The notes below the pieces were generated by a model. It was given only the letters and a program-made list of their open reading frames with translations, ran no database searches and was not told where the DNA came from. Shown here one piece after another: positions 1 through 8,232 of a stretch of DNA of 35,792 bases. Position 1 is the first letter of the stretch. Every line of letters begins with the position of its first letter. Source of the DNA: Terasakiella brassicae (lineage in GTDB: Bacteria; Pseudomonadota; Alphaproteobacteria; Rhodospirillales; Terasakiellaceae); the NCBI RefSeq assembly GCF_014641495.1, contig NZ_BMHV01000027.1, positions 1 to 35,792 on the forward strand, in the 5' to 3' direction. Position numbers and translations under genes: made by a program.

Positions 1-95
1 TCCCAAATATGGTCACTAATGACAAAACGATCCGTATTCATTCTAAAAATCCCAAAAGGACTCTTGAATCATAAATTGGAACGTTTGGGAATCCC

Positions 96-491
96 TTAAT
101 TGTCAACAGGCCCTAAAAGACCTGCAATGAATTGGAATTTTCTTAAGCCATCAGGAATCAAATATAAAGCAGTTTCGGATGTTTTTTTAGGGTCAGACTT
201 TCTTCTATTTAAAGTCGGTGAAAGCAAAGGTTCTTCGGATGAAAATGTTTCTGAGAAATGATGCTCTCTTTTATTTAAATAGGATGGTGGAGCTTGCCAC
301 AAACAAAATGGCATCGACCGACGTTTTGACAAAAAAGGGCGTTTCCAAAAGAACCACCAGAAGTCTTTAGTTAAATAGTATGCTGAGATGATGTGGATAA
401 ATGCTTTAGCGGCAAAAAAGCGCTTTGACTTTATCTTAGCGTGTGCAAGCGCGTAACGGAATTTATTCAATACTTTTTTTAGTATTTTCAC
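96..491 (-). CDS. Hypothetical basic protein, GTG start
   Basis: I do not recognise this 131-residue protein. Its N-terminal half is strongly basic and aromatic, with a Trp/Phe-rich patch (KDFWWFFWKRPF, about residues 42-54); the C-terminal half is polar. No clear signal peptide or catalytic motif is visible. The GTG start is supported by a purine-rich AGGGGT about 6 nt upstream on the minus strand. It lies 29 bp downstream of another unrecognised small gene on the same strand, so the two may be co-transcribed. The surroundings are AT-rich and sit next to a replication-relaxation pseudogene and an insertion sequence, which suggests accessory DNA. It could still be a chance reading frame. Confidence 0.4.
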   Translation of the reverse strand: MKILKKVLNKFRYALAHAKIKSKRFFAAKAFIHIISAYYLTKDFWWFFWKRPFLSKRRSMPFCLWQAPPSYLNKREHHFSETFSSEEPLLSPTLNRRKSDPKKTSETALYLIPDGLRKFQFIAGLLGPVDN

Positions 492-520
492 AATGCTACC
501 CCTGAAAAAGCATCATAAAA

Positions 521-940
521 TTATCGTTTAAATGGAAGCGCTCTTTCCCAGTCGTTTCTATCATCTATAAAGAGAGAACCGCCACGTGGCATATACTCGG
601 GTCCACGAACATGATTTGGGAAATTGGGGAATTGTGAAAAATGTTGTTGAGTTTCGATTTTAGTGAAGCGATCTTCGATTTTTTCCATTACTCCTTTCAA
701 ATCTTCCATCTTTATAGACTTTGACTGAGATTTTTCTTGAGGTGCGGAACTATCATTTTGGTTTAAGGCACTACTGAATGGAGCGAGTGAGTTAGATGAA
801 AGAACATCGGATATTAATTCAGAAGCCCTAGATTGAAGTTGACTTATGATTTCTGGAGTTAAATTCAGCAACTCAGTTTTTAAAAGGAGGCCTTCTATTC
901 TTTCAAGTTCAAGATTCGCTTCGGTTTTATCTGTTGGCAT
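521..940 (-). CDS. Hypothetical polar/coiled-coil protein
   Basis: This 139-residue protein is not recognised. Residues 1-50 are rich in Glu, Leu and Ser and look helical (ELERIEGLLLKTELLNL). The middle is a Ser/Gln/Lys-rich linker, followed by a second helical stretch (MEDLKGVMEKIEDRFTKIE, about residues 78-96) and a Pro/Arg/Asp-rich tail. There is no signal peptide or membrane segment, so it is probably cytoplasmic. Only a weak AGAG lies upstream of the ATG. It is the first gene of a possible two-gene unit with the basic protein just downstream. The next 270 bp to the right (941-1210) hold nothing I can identify. Confidence 0.45.
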   Translation of the reverse strand: MPTDKTEANLELERIEGLLLKTELLNLTPEIISQLQSRASELISDVLSSNSLAPFSSALNQNDSSAPQEKSQSKSIKMEDLKGVMEKIEDRFTKIETQQHFSQFPNFPNHVRGPEYMPRGGSLFIDDRNDWERALPFKR

Positions 941-1210
941 AGAAAACTCTATTAATTAACACGAGTAAATAAAATTTACACCGCTCTTTGAGGTTGCACA
1001 ATAGCAAATTGAGGGAATTTATTCAGATCGCTTTTGGAAGTTTTGTCAAGCATAATAAATTTTGCCTTTAATTTTAGTCGAGTATAGGTTGATTATCTGG
1101 ACTGATGTTTGGGTAAGGTTCATCTAAGTTTTTGTTTTATTTGTATATTTTAAAATTATAGAATGTATGAATAATTTTACGCTTAAATATTGCAATGCGT
1201 TGGTCAACTT

Positions 1211-1868
1211 TTAAAAATTAAATATTTTGGGCTCTTTTTTACAAGAATCGCTTGGGTGTAGATTTTGTGTTTGATATGAGCCTGTGCAATGAGGCACGGC
1301 ATATTTGCACGTCAAAGCGCCTTGCTTTGCTTCCTCCATATGACTGAACAGGAAAACGCCCTGTGATTTGTAACATGCTCGGATGCTTAGTTTCTGAAGC
1401 ATGTTAATGGTGCGTTTTGCTGTATCGGTGATCACCACGACTTTAGCCCCTTTGAAGTGGTGAAATCTTGATCCAAGGTTTTGGATCGCCAGTTCCCAAT
1501 GATCGAAGATGTTTTGGATTTTCTCGATCTTGGTTGTTAGGTTACTACGGATTTTCAGGTTCTGGGAATTGGCAACCTTGATCTTTGATCCCGTAACAAT
1601 CGGCATGGTGCCTCGGTCAATTTCCAGCAGGAAGAGATGTTCCAACCCTGTGTGGCGATTGCGCAGGATGAACAGGGCATCGTTTCTGACTTGCAGGATT
1701 TCCCCATTTGCTAAATCGGCTTTCAGGGTAATGGACCCGTCCCCTAAAACTGGAGAGCACCTTCTCCATTTACCCGGATAATTCACAAACATCTTTTTTC
1801 GGATAAAATCTTATCCAAGTTACCCAAAAATCATTGGCAAAAGGGTGCAACCGATCCGCGCTCAGTGG
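1211..1868 (-). pseudogene. Replication-relaxation family protein, frameshifted and N-truncated
   Basis: The open part (1211-1792, 193 codons) carries the pattern HLFLLEIDRGTMPIV, which matches the core of the plasmid replication-relaxation family (PF13814) as I know it. Full-length members have an N-terminal winged-helix part that is missing here. A different minus-strand frame, from about 1868 to 1776, reads ADRLHPFANDFWVTWIRF and then stops. The NDFWVT stretch resembles the segment that precedes the LEIDRGT core in relatives. The simplest reading is one old gene broken by a frameshift near 1775-1785 and lacking its 5' part. The C-terminal tail (about 60 residues, Cys/Lys-rich) looks unlike the family and may be read-through. 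Probably a relic of an integrated plasmid or conjugative element. Confidence 0.5.
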
Positions 1869-1930
1869 TTTGTTCTGGTGTTGTGTGGATATTTACGCGC
1901 AAATCAACCTTACATGGTTTGTGTTTGATT

Positions 1931-1947
1931 TTGAGGCAGCATAAGAC
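1931..1947 (+). repeat. IS1380 left terminal inverted repeat
   Basis: This end reads TTGAGGCAGCATAAGAC and pairs with the right end at 3467-3483 (13 of 17 positions identical, including the outer eight). It lies 50 bp beyond the transposase stop codon. Confidence 0.6.
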
Positions 1948-1997
1948 GTCCTCTTTGACAGGGCTGGGAGAGGGTATTCAGTTTTAGGCTTTGGCTG

Positions 1998-3347
1998 TTA
2001 ACCCGGAGCCAGCCGCTTCCAGGCGGTGAAGAAGAGGGCTTGATAAGGATAAACATCCGGGAAGCTCAATTTAATCCGGCGCACGGAACGGATCACTTTT
2101 GCGCCGATCTTGAATAATTTGAGGCGGATGGTATGGGGGGCGGCTTGGGCCAGTTCGGTTCCCTTCAGCGCTTTCAGGCGAATATGGGTGACAAGCACAT
2201 AGGCAAAACCCTCCAGCAGGAGGCGCAGATAATTGGAGCGGAACTTATGGGCACTGGCGCGATAGCCGAACAGGTCCAACTGGCAATCCTTGATCCGGTT
2301 TTCCATATCCCCGCGCGGGCAGTAGATATTTTCGTAAAGCACACGCGCGACAATATCCTTGCCCGGCCTTTGCTTGTTGGCGAACATCTCTTTGCGCTTC
2401 TTTTTAACCGCGCGGATCACGCGCGGGCTGGCCTCATCCAGCGAGGTCATGAGAAAGCGCACATGTTGGCCTTTGCCCTCTTGATCCTCGACTTTGGCAA
2501 TCACATTGTAAGGCCGACCCCACGAACCGGTCTTGGGAATATGGGCGAACAGGCCGAAGTTTTTCAGGAAAGTGCGGCCCTCTTTCACCCGTTTTTTTGA
2601 TGTTTGCGATCGGGCCTCTGTTGCCTTGCGCAGCAGATATGAATTCCGCGCCAGCCCAAAGATAAAATCGACAGAGTTGGCCTTGCACCAGCGTTTGTGG
2701 ATTTGCTTGACGATGGTCGAAATCGCCCGGCGTGCGCCACGGGCCCCATCGCAATCGCCTTGGCGCAGTTGTGCCCAGAGTAAATGTGGTCCGGCAAAAA
2801 TGTACAGGGGCAGGAACCCGCGCTGTTCGTAATAGCCATTCCATGCAGAAAATTCCTGATGGCCATGCACTTTAATATCGGTGGCATCAATATCCAGAAT
2901 GATCTCATGGGGGTGCTGTGCGTGATGATCCAGAAACAGATCACACAGCAGTTCCTGCATTTTGTAAAACCGGGGGCTGAGCTTGTGATAGCGTGTGTTG
3001 CCCGTCGAGCTACAGCATTCTACTCGCCCCAAGGTAACGGAAGACGCCAGCTTGCCGCTGTCTTCTTCAGCCATCAATCGCAGGGCCGGATCAGTACACA
3101 AGGCATCATGGTCATTCAAATCTTCGTAACCAAGGGCGAGGCCTGTCACCCGTTGGGCTAACAGATTGGACAGATTATAACGCACGTACCGTCCGTCTCG
3201 CTGATCCCAAAAACAATCGGCCAAACGTGAAAATAAATCCATCCGATGCGCCGCCTCACGCAACAAAACCACGCCTCCATCTGACGTGATCTCCCCACCG
3301 TCAAACGCCGCAACAACCTGCTTTTTACCCTGATTGGAAAACAACAT
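1998..3347 (-). CDS. IS1380-family DDE transposase
   Basis: This 449-residue protein is full length for the family. It begins with the typical N-terminal block (FDGGEITSDGG, residues 15-25), has an acidic LDIDATD motif at 151-157 followed by GHQE and a GYYEQRGFLPL block, the LRQGDCDGARGA segment near 195-206, and the C-terminal CPRGDMENRIK motif that supplies the distal acidic residue of the DDE triad. It catalyses cut-and-paste movement of the surrounding element. No frameshift or internal stop is present, so it may be active. The upstream region (3348-3483) contains an AT-rich inverted repeat TAACATA-ACTC-TATGTTA (3386-3403) that could be a promoter or operator element. No strong ribosome-binding site is visible. 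Confidence 0.92.
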   Translation of the reverse strand: MLFSNQGKKQVVAAFDGGEITSDGGVVLLREAAHRMDLFSRLADCFWDQRDGRYVRYNLSNLLAQRVTGLALGYEDLNDHDALCTDPALRLMAEEDSGKLASSVTLGRVECCSSTGNTRYHKLSPRFYKMQELLCDLFLDHHAQHPHEIILDIDATDIKVHGHQEFSAWNGYYEQRGFLPLYIFAGPHLLWAQLRQGDCDGARGARRAISTIVKQIHKRWCKANSVDFIFGLARNSYLLRKATEARSQTSKKRVKEGRTFLKNFGLFAHIPKTGSWGRPYNVIAKVEDQEGKGQHVRFLMTSLDEASPRVIRAVKKKRKEMFANKQRPGKDIVARVLYENIYCPRGDMENRIKDCQLDLFGYRASAHKFRSNYLRLLLEGFAYVLVTHIRLKALKGTELAQAAPHTIRLKLFKIGAKVIRSVRRIKLSFPDVYPYQALFFTAWKRLAPG

Positions 3348-3466
3348 CGAAAAAACACTCTGTTATTTTTGCACATAGCATATTTTAACATAACTCTATG
3401 TTATTGTTCAGATTACTCTGTGAAGAGGTTAGGTTTGTGACGGATTCGGGGTTAAGCATGTGTTTT

Positions 3467-3483
3467 GTCCGATTTTGCCTCAA
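3467..3483 (-). repeat. IS1380 right terminal inverted repeat
   Basis: Read on the minus strand from 3483 inward this is TTGAGGCAAAATCGGAC, matching the left end at 1931-1947 at 13 of 17 positions. The TGA within it is used as the stop codon of the small gene that the element interrupts. Confidence 0.6.
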
Positions 3484-3821
3484 TGATCCGATGGGGCGAT
3501 GAATTTTTCACCGAGACCGGTGTCGTAGGCGAGGCCTTCGGCGCTTAGCGTCACGCCGAAATCGCCGTCTATGACTAGGCCTTTGCGCTTCAACGCCACC
3601 CAAACGGCCGGGTTGGAAAAACCACTGGCATCTTTGGCTGACACCACAAATGGACCGACATGCACATGATCACCGTGGGCGTGGGGCAGGTGCCTGATGG
3701 TGACGGCACCGCTCTCTTCGTTCCTGACAGATAAATTCGGTTCGTTCGCCAATACCTGAGACAGGGCAAGGGTGCGTAATTGTAGCTTATTCAGTTTGAG
3801 TGGGTTTTTCTTCGCGGCCAT
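3480..3821 (-). CDS. Conserved small protein, 3' end replaced by IS1380
   Basis: The product is about 113 residues and starts MAAKKNPLKLNKLQL. I chose the ATG at 3821 because AAGGA lies 7 nt upstream; longer in-frame starts have no such site. It resembles a conserved alphaproteobacterial hypothetical family, but I know no function. Visible features are a basic N-terminus, a His-rich loop (HLPHAHGDHVHVG, about residues 45-57) and a winged-helix-like AVWVALKRKGL segment. The His cluster could bind metal; this is inference. The stop codon lies inside the inverted repeat of the adjacent IS1380 element. If the element and one copy of TGAT are removed, the frame continues as SDQTQTM and then stops, so insertion replaced about five C-terminal residues with a single His. 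The protein core is intact and may still work. Confidence 0.65.
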   Translation of the reverse strand: MAAKKNPLKLNKLQLRTLALSQVLANEPNLSVRNEESGAVTIRHLPHAHGDHVHVGPFVVSAKDASGFSNPAVWVALKRKGLVIDGDFGVTLSAEGLAYDTGLGEKFIAPSDH

Positions 3822-3928
3822 GGGATTTTCCTTCATCTGGTTCTTTGAATCTAAAGATAATGAAGGACATGCTTTGAGCGCAATCACATTCTTTAGTTTC
3901 GAGAATTCAGGACCAGTGTGATCTTTTG

Positions 3929-4009
3929 TTAAGCTGCCTTCATAGAGATTTCCAGACAGGGTTGCAGAGGCGTTTTATATCCTATAGCCGAATGAAGCCT
4001 CTGCCGATT
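3929..4009 (-). pseudogene. Relic of an IS3-type transposase C-terminus
   Basis: This 81-bp stretch translates on the minus strand as NRQRLHSAIGYKTP, then LQPCLEISMKAA and a stop, the characteristic end of the integrase subunit (OrfB) of IS3-type elements (consensus like RxHSxxGYxTP). A stop codon lies just upstream in the same frame, so only the tail survives. The surrounding 3822-4245 has no gene. Its remaining sequence probably includes more of the decayed element and the promoter of the downstream hydrolase, but nothing else there is recognisable. Confidence 0.5.
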
Positions 4010-4245
4010 TGGAAGATTTTATACGGTGTTGTTTGAGGGTTTTGCGATAATCCTTGCAGGTATATTGGGCGCCACACCAATATTAAATTGATCCGTTGTT
4101 GCGCGGCGAGATTGGCACAAATTATATGGCGACGTACAATATGCGGGTCAAATATTCAAATATATGTTCGACTTTGCATTCGTGTCTTGCGTTTAGCCCG
4201 CCTTTTTTTATATGGTGCAAACCTTAATTGTAGGGAGAGCGAACA

Positions 4246-5043
4246 ATGAGCAAGGGCCATTACATTCAAACCGGTGAGGGAGATGTGGTTTTAATGCTCC
4301 ATAGTTCCATGAGTTCCAAATCACAGTGGAAAGGTTTGATGACGCAATTGTCATCTACACATCATGTGATCGCGATTGATTTGCTTGGTTATGGAAACGC
4401 CCCTTTCCCGTCACAGGGAGAGGGGTATAGTCTTAAATCTGAACTTGCACAAATTGATCAGGTTTTGGGTGAGCTTGATATTCTTGAAGAAACAACAGTG
4501 CATGTCATCGGTCATTCCTTTGGTGGGGCAACCGCTTTACGATGGGCGTATGAGCACCCCCTGAAAGTAAAATCATTACACCTGTTTGAACCTGTCGCCT
4601 TTCATTTACTGGAAGCGCCCTGTGAGGGGTTGAGCCAAATTCTTGGGATGATTGACGGGTTATATGAGGACTTTAAAAATGGAAATAAAGTTCGTTTATG
4701 TCAGGCTTTTATAGATTACTGGTCCGGTCAGGGTGCCTTTGATAGCTTTCCACCAAATGTGCAGCAAGCCATGATTGCTCAAGTGGATAAAGTTATTCTG
4801 GATTTTGAAGCTTTGTTGAAAGAGCCGCTTTCATTAAACGATTATGCTTCTTTTTCCTTTCCCATCAGTCTGATTATGGGGGAGCGTAGCCCGATATCCT
4901 CGCAAACCATCTCGCATAAATTAAAAGATACATTGCGCCATTTGACGTTCTACCAACTGGATTGCGGGCATATGGGACCCATCACGCATTCGGATTTGGT
5001 CAATGAGATCTGGTGTAATGAAGTTGTCAAAAATAGTATCTGA
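4246..5043 (+). CDS. Alpha/beta-fold hydrolase
   Basis: This 265-residue cytoplasmic protein has the alpha/beta-hydrolase layout: an N-terminal LMLHSSMSS oxyanion region (about 16-24), the nucleophile elbow GHSFGG at 89-94 (Ser91), and a C-terminal His242 in CGHMGP preceded by a MGERSP strand (211-216) where the acidic residue would sit. Family members hydrolyse ester, thioester or C-C bonds; the substrate cannot be told from sequence. GGGAGAG lies about 7 nt upstream of the ATG. It stands alone: a transposase relic is upstream and 258 bp without a gene separate it from the cytochrome gene downstream. Confidence 0.85.
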   Translation: MSKGHYIQTGEGDVVLMLHSSMSSKSQWKGLMTQLSSTHHVIAIDLLGYGNAPFPSQGEGYSLKSELAQIDQVLGELDILEETTVHVIGHSFGGATALRWAYEHPLKVKSLHLFEPVAFHLLEAPCEGLSQILGMIDGLYEDFKNGNKVRLCQAFIDYWSGQGAFDSFPPNVQQAMIAQVDKVILDFEALLKEPLSLNDYASFSFPISLIMGERSPISSQTISHKLKDTLRHLTFYQLDCGHMGPITHSDLVNEIWCNEVVKNSI

Positions 5044-5301
5044 GAAATGACATTAACCTTTTCATCATAATGATAATAATCAACGCTATATTTTAAATAT
5101 AAATTAGGGATCGTGTGCCAGCTTGTCTATTCGTCGGGTTGGGTGTTTTCTAATTTTGAACAATTATTATAAAGGCAGTTTGTCCCTGTGAAGTAATTGT
5201 ATTGTGATATTTATTTTGCCTCTATTAACATATGTAAATGACGAAATGACGTTTTTCTCCTACTCCATAAGTTTGGAAAGAATGACTAAGGAGACCGGAA
5301 C

Positions 5302-5709
5302 ATGTCAAATAAACTCGTCGTAACAAGCCTGATGGCACTCGCTATGATGACAGCACCTGCTTTTGCAGATGGCGATGCGGAAAAAGGTGAACGAGTTTTC
5401 AAAAAATGCAAAGCCTGCCATACGATTGAGCAAGGCGGCAAACATAAAGTCGGACCTAACCTGTTTGGTATTTTTGGCAGTAACGGTGCTTCGGCAGAAG
5501 GCTATAAATATTCAAAAGGCTATCTGGCTGCGGCGGAGAACCTGAGCTGGGACGCGGCCTCTTTAGATGAATATCTGCAGGATCCTTCCAAATACCTCTC
5601 TGCCAAGGCTGGTAAAAAAGTTAAATCAAAAATGACTTTCAAGCTGAAAGGCAAGAAGAAGGCGGATGACCGCGCGGATGTCATTGCTTATTTAGCAGCA
5701 CAGAAATAG
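5302..5709 (+). CDS. Secreted class I cytochrome c (c2/c-550 type)
   Basis: This 135-residue precursor has a Sec signal peptide (residues 1-22, cleavage after AFA). The mature domain of about 113 residues carries haem attachment site CKACH at 36-40, the [11 protein letters not shown] block at 49-59, and Met111 in KSKMTFK as the sixth haem-iron ligand. The spacing matches the mitochondrial-like cytochrome c2 family, which shuttles electrons in the periplasm between the bc1 complex and an oxidase or reductase. The C-terminal half is rich in Lys, giving a basic surface as expected for docking to oxidases. AAGGAG sits 9 nt upstream of the ATG. It is a single-gene unit with its own terminator. Confidence 0.92.
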   Translation: MSNKLVVTSLMALAMMTAPAFADGDAEKGERVFKKCKACHTIEQGGKHKVGPNLFGIFGSNGASAEGYKYSKGYLAAAENLSWDAASLDEYLQDPSKYLSAKAGKKVKSKMTFKLKGKKKADDRADVIAYLAAQK

Positions 5710-5724
5710 GGATCTGAAGATTTG

Positions 5725-5750
5725 CACCCGCCTTTTGGCGGGTGTTTCTC
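5725..5750 (+). terminator. Rho-independent terminator after cytochrome c gene
   Basis: A perfect 8-bp stem CACCCGCC / GGCGGGTG with a TTTT loop, followed by TTTCTC, lies 15 bp after the stop codon. Confidence 0.85.
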
Positions 5751-5863
5751 GTATGGCCTGTGTTGATTGAAGTATCAACTATTTAGAGGCATTGTCGGAT
5801 GGATCGTCATCCGACCAAAATATTTTGCATCCACAAAAGAATAGACAAGAAACGGATCAAGTT

Positions 5864-7096
5864 ATGAGTGAGGATAAGCGAAACGACGACGGAAAAATTG
5901 TCGTCAAAAACTTATATAAGGTCTTTGGGAAAAACCCGGCCAAAGCAATGAAGCTTCTGAACCAAGGTGTTCCCAAATCAGAAATTTTTGACCGAACCGA
6001 ACAAGTCGTCGGTGTGTGTGACGCAAGTTTTTGCGTTCAGGAAGGTGAGATTTTTGTTGTCATGGGGTTATCCGGTTCGGGGAAATCCACCTTGGTACGC
6101 CTCCTCAATCGTTTGATCGAACCCACATCGGGGCAAGTTCTGTTTGATGGCAAGGACATTGCCAAAATGTCTGATAAAGAACTCATGGACCTGCGTCGTA
6201 ACGATATGAGTATGGTTTTTCAGTCTTTTGCTTTGATGCCACATCTTAATGTTATTGATAATGCGGCCTTTGGTCTGGAATTATCCGGTGTCGATCTTGA
6301 AGAACGTCACAAGCGCGCTCTGGAAGCCTTGGAGCAAGTTGGACTGGAGGCCTTTGCGCACAGCTATCCTGATGAACTGTCGGGTGGCATGCAGCAACGT
6401 GTCGGGCTGGCCCGTGCCCTTGCAAACGACCCGGCTGTTATGTTGATGGATGAAGCGTTTTCCGCCCTTGATCCTTTAATTCGCAGTGAAATGCAGGATG
6501 AACTTTTAACCCTACAAGAAAAACATAAGCGCACGATTATTTTCATTTCGCACGATCTGGATGAAGCCATGCGCATTGGGGATCGTATTGCCATTATGGA
6601 AGGCGGGCGCGTTATTCAAGTCGGTACACCGGAAGAGATCCTGAACAATCCGGCTGATGAATATGTGGAATCTTTCTTCCGTGGTGTCAATGTTTCCACT
6701 GTTCTCAGTGCCAAAGATATTGCGCGTAAAAGTCAGGTTACCGTGATCGGGCGTGCTGGTGTGGGTTTGCGTACCGCCTTGGAAGAATTGCGACAGGAAG
6801 ACCGCTCTTATGCCTACGTTCTCGGTAAAGATAGAAAGTTTGCCGGAATTGTCTCGTCCAAATCTTTAAAAGAGGCGATCAAGGTTGATCCGGCGCAAGA
6901 CCTGTCCTGTGCCTTTCTTAAAGATATCGACACCTTGCCGGCAGATACGGCCCTGTCGGAAATTATCGGCAGTGTCGCCAATGCCGAATGTGGTCTGCCC
7001 GTTGTCGATGAAAATCACAAATATATCGGTGTGGTCACAAAAACATCCTTGCTCGAAACACTGGATCAGGAAACGGAGGAAGTGGCACATGGCTGA
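5864..7096 (+). CDS. proV: Glycine betaine/proline betaine ABC transporter ATPase ProV
   Basis: This is the cytoplasmic ATP-hydrolysing subunit of the ProU-type osmoprotectant importer. The 410-residue product shows Walker [10 protein letters not shown] (68-76), Q-loop [10 protein letters not shown] (118-127), signature LSGGMQQR (172-179), Walker [12 protein letters not shown] (194-204) and the His switch [11 protein letters not shown]-terminal region from about 290 contains two CBS repeats, which in OpuA-type relatives sense ionic strength. I chose ATG 5864, which gives the normal family length and N-terminus; an in-frame TTG at 5792 would add 24 residues but has a poorly spaced ribosome site. 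The stop overlaps the proW start by 8 bp (ATGGCTGA), so translation is probably coupled. Confidence 0.95.
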   Translation: MSEDKRNDDGKIVVKNLYKVFGKNPAKAMKLLNQGVPKSEIFDRTEQVVGVCDASFCVQEGEIFVVMGLSGSGKSTLVRLLNRLIEPTSGQVLFDGKDIAKMSDKELMDLRRNDMSMVFQSFALMPHLNVIDNAAFGLELSGVDLEERHKRALEALEQVGLEAFAHSYPDELSGGMQQRVGLARALANDPAVMLMDEAFSALDPLIRSEMQDELLTLQEKHKRTIIFISHDLDEAMRIGDRIAIMEGGRVIQVGTPEEILNNPADEYVESFFRGVNVSTVLSAKDIARKSQVTVIGRAGVGLRTALEELRQEDRSYAYVLGKDRKFAGIVSSKSLKEAIKVDPAQDLSCAFLKDIDTLPADTALSEIIGSVANAECGLPVVDENHKYIGVVTKTSLLETLDQETEEVAHG

Positions 7097-8180
7097 TCAA
7101 GCAACAACAAACCCGTGGGGCGCGGCGCCTGAAGCTGCTGCACCTGCAACGCCAACTCCCCCCGCAACGGGAAATGAAGGCACGGCCTGGGGTGTTTCCG
7201 AACAATCCAGTACTGCCCCGCAGGCAGACTGGCTGGCCAATTCACATGCTGATAAGGTGGATTTCAATATCCTTGATCCTTTTTCCCATGCGGTCATCCC
7301 ACTGGATGTCTGGGTGGAAAACGGGCTGGAATGGCTCGTTACCAATTTCCGTCCGGTCTTTCAGGCCGTGCGTATCCCGATTGATGCGACACTCAGCGGG
7401 ATTGAGGCGGGCCTACAAGCGATGCCTGCGGCCCTTGTTATCGTGATCTTTGGCTTGATTGCTTGGCAAATGGCAAGTAAGCGGTTGGCTTTGGCCTCTG
7501 TCGTTTCGTTGGTGACGATCGGTTTGATCGGGGCATGGTCTGAAACAATGGTGACGTTGGCGCTTGTTTTAACGTCCGTGTTTTTCAGTATGGTGATCGG
7601 TTTGCCCATCGGCATATGGCTGTCGCGTTCGGACAAGGCGGCGACAACGGTGCGGCCCATGCTGGATGCCATGCAAACAACCCCGGCCTTTGTTTATCTG
7701 GTGCCGATTGTCATGTTATTTGGCATCGGCAACGTGCCCGGTGTCGTTGTCACCATTATCTTTGCTTTACCGCCCTTGATCCGTTTGACCAATTTGGGCA
7801 TCCGTCAGGTTCCTGATGATTTGATCGAGGCTTCACGTTCTTTTGGGGCCAGCCCGAGCCAGCTTTTGTTTAAAGTTCAGCTTCCGCTTGCCATGCCGAC
7901 CATTATGGCGGGGGTTAATCAGACGTTGATGTTGTGTCTGTCCATGGTGGTGATTGCCTCCATGATTGCGGTGGGCGGTCTGGGGCAAATGGTTTTGCGT
8001 GGGATCGGGCGACTGGATATGGGGCTTGCGACCGTTGGCGGTGTCGGCATTGTTTTGCTGGCTATTGTCTTGGATCGCATCACACAAGCAATGGGTGAAG
8101 AAAAACGCCACAAAGGCATTCGCCATTGGTACGAAACCGGGCCTGTCGGTCTGGTGCGCAGTCTGGTTGTGAAATCGTAA
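7089..8180 (+). CDS. proW: Glycine betaine ABC transporter permease ProW
   Basis: The 363-residue inner-membrane subunit begins with a Pro/Ala/Gly-rich cytoplasmic-looking stretch ([18 protein letters not shown]) and then HFxxLDPF-like and RPVFQAVR segments as in enterobacterial ProW. Several hydrophobic helices follow, and the EAA coupling loop [18 protein letters not shown] contacts the ATPase. From memory, the stretches [20 protein letters not shown] and [18 protein letters not shown] are nearly identical to E. coli ProW. The start ATG lies inside the end of proV and is preceded by GGAGGA about 8 nt upstream. The binding-protein gene follows 52 bp downstream. Confidence 0.95.
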   Translation: MADQATTNPWGAAPEAAAPATPTPPATGNEGTAWGVSEQSSTAPQADWLANSHADKVDFNILDPFSHAVIPLDVWVENGLEWLVTNFRPVFQAVRIPIDATLSGIEAGLQAMPAALVIVIFGLIAWQMASKRLALASVVSLVTIGLIGAWSETMVTLALVLTSVFFSMVIGLPIGIWLSRSDKAATTVRPMLDAMQTTPAFVYLVPIVMLFGIGNVPGVVVTIIFALPPLIRLTNLGIRQVPDDLIEASRSFGASPSQLLFKVQLPLAMPTIMAGVNQTLMLCLSMVVIASMIAVGGLGQMVLRGIGRLDMGLATVGGVGIVLLAIVLDRITQAMGEEKRHKGIRHWYETGPVGLVRSLVVKS

Positions 8181-8232
8181 AACGTCATTTTAATCACTTA
8201 ACTGTTGTTAATAATTTTTGAGGAGACAATCC

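Larger units (their letters stand above)
1930..3483 (-). mobile_element. IS1380-family insertion sequence
   Basis: The element contains one intact transposase gene. Its ends can be placed from the sequence: TTGAGGCA at 1931-1938 on the plus strand matches TTGAGGCA read on the minus strand inward from 3483, and 13 of the first 17 bases agree. The flanks carry TGAT at 1926-1929 and at 3484-3487, a plausible 4-bp target duplication of the size usual for IS1380, if one extra T at 1930 is counted as element. Removing the element and one TGAT rejoins the neighbouring small gene in frame, which supports these ends. The length is about 1.55 kb, slightly short for the family. The one-base asymmetry of the ends remains unexplained. 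Confidence 0.7.

Noticed and set aside
1950-3428. Alternative IS1380 ends (CCTCTTTGACAGGG against CCTCTTCACAGAG)
   Set aside because: The match needs a gap and has no flanking duplication. The TTGAGGCA ends fit better and restore the interrupted gene.
5060-5090. Fur/Irr-like box (ATAATGATAATAAT) before the cytochrome gene
   Set aside because: It is an AT-rich direct-repeat-like run without a proper dyad and lies over 200 bp from the start codon.
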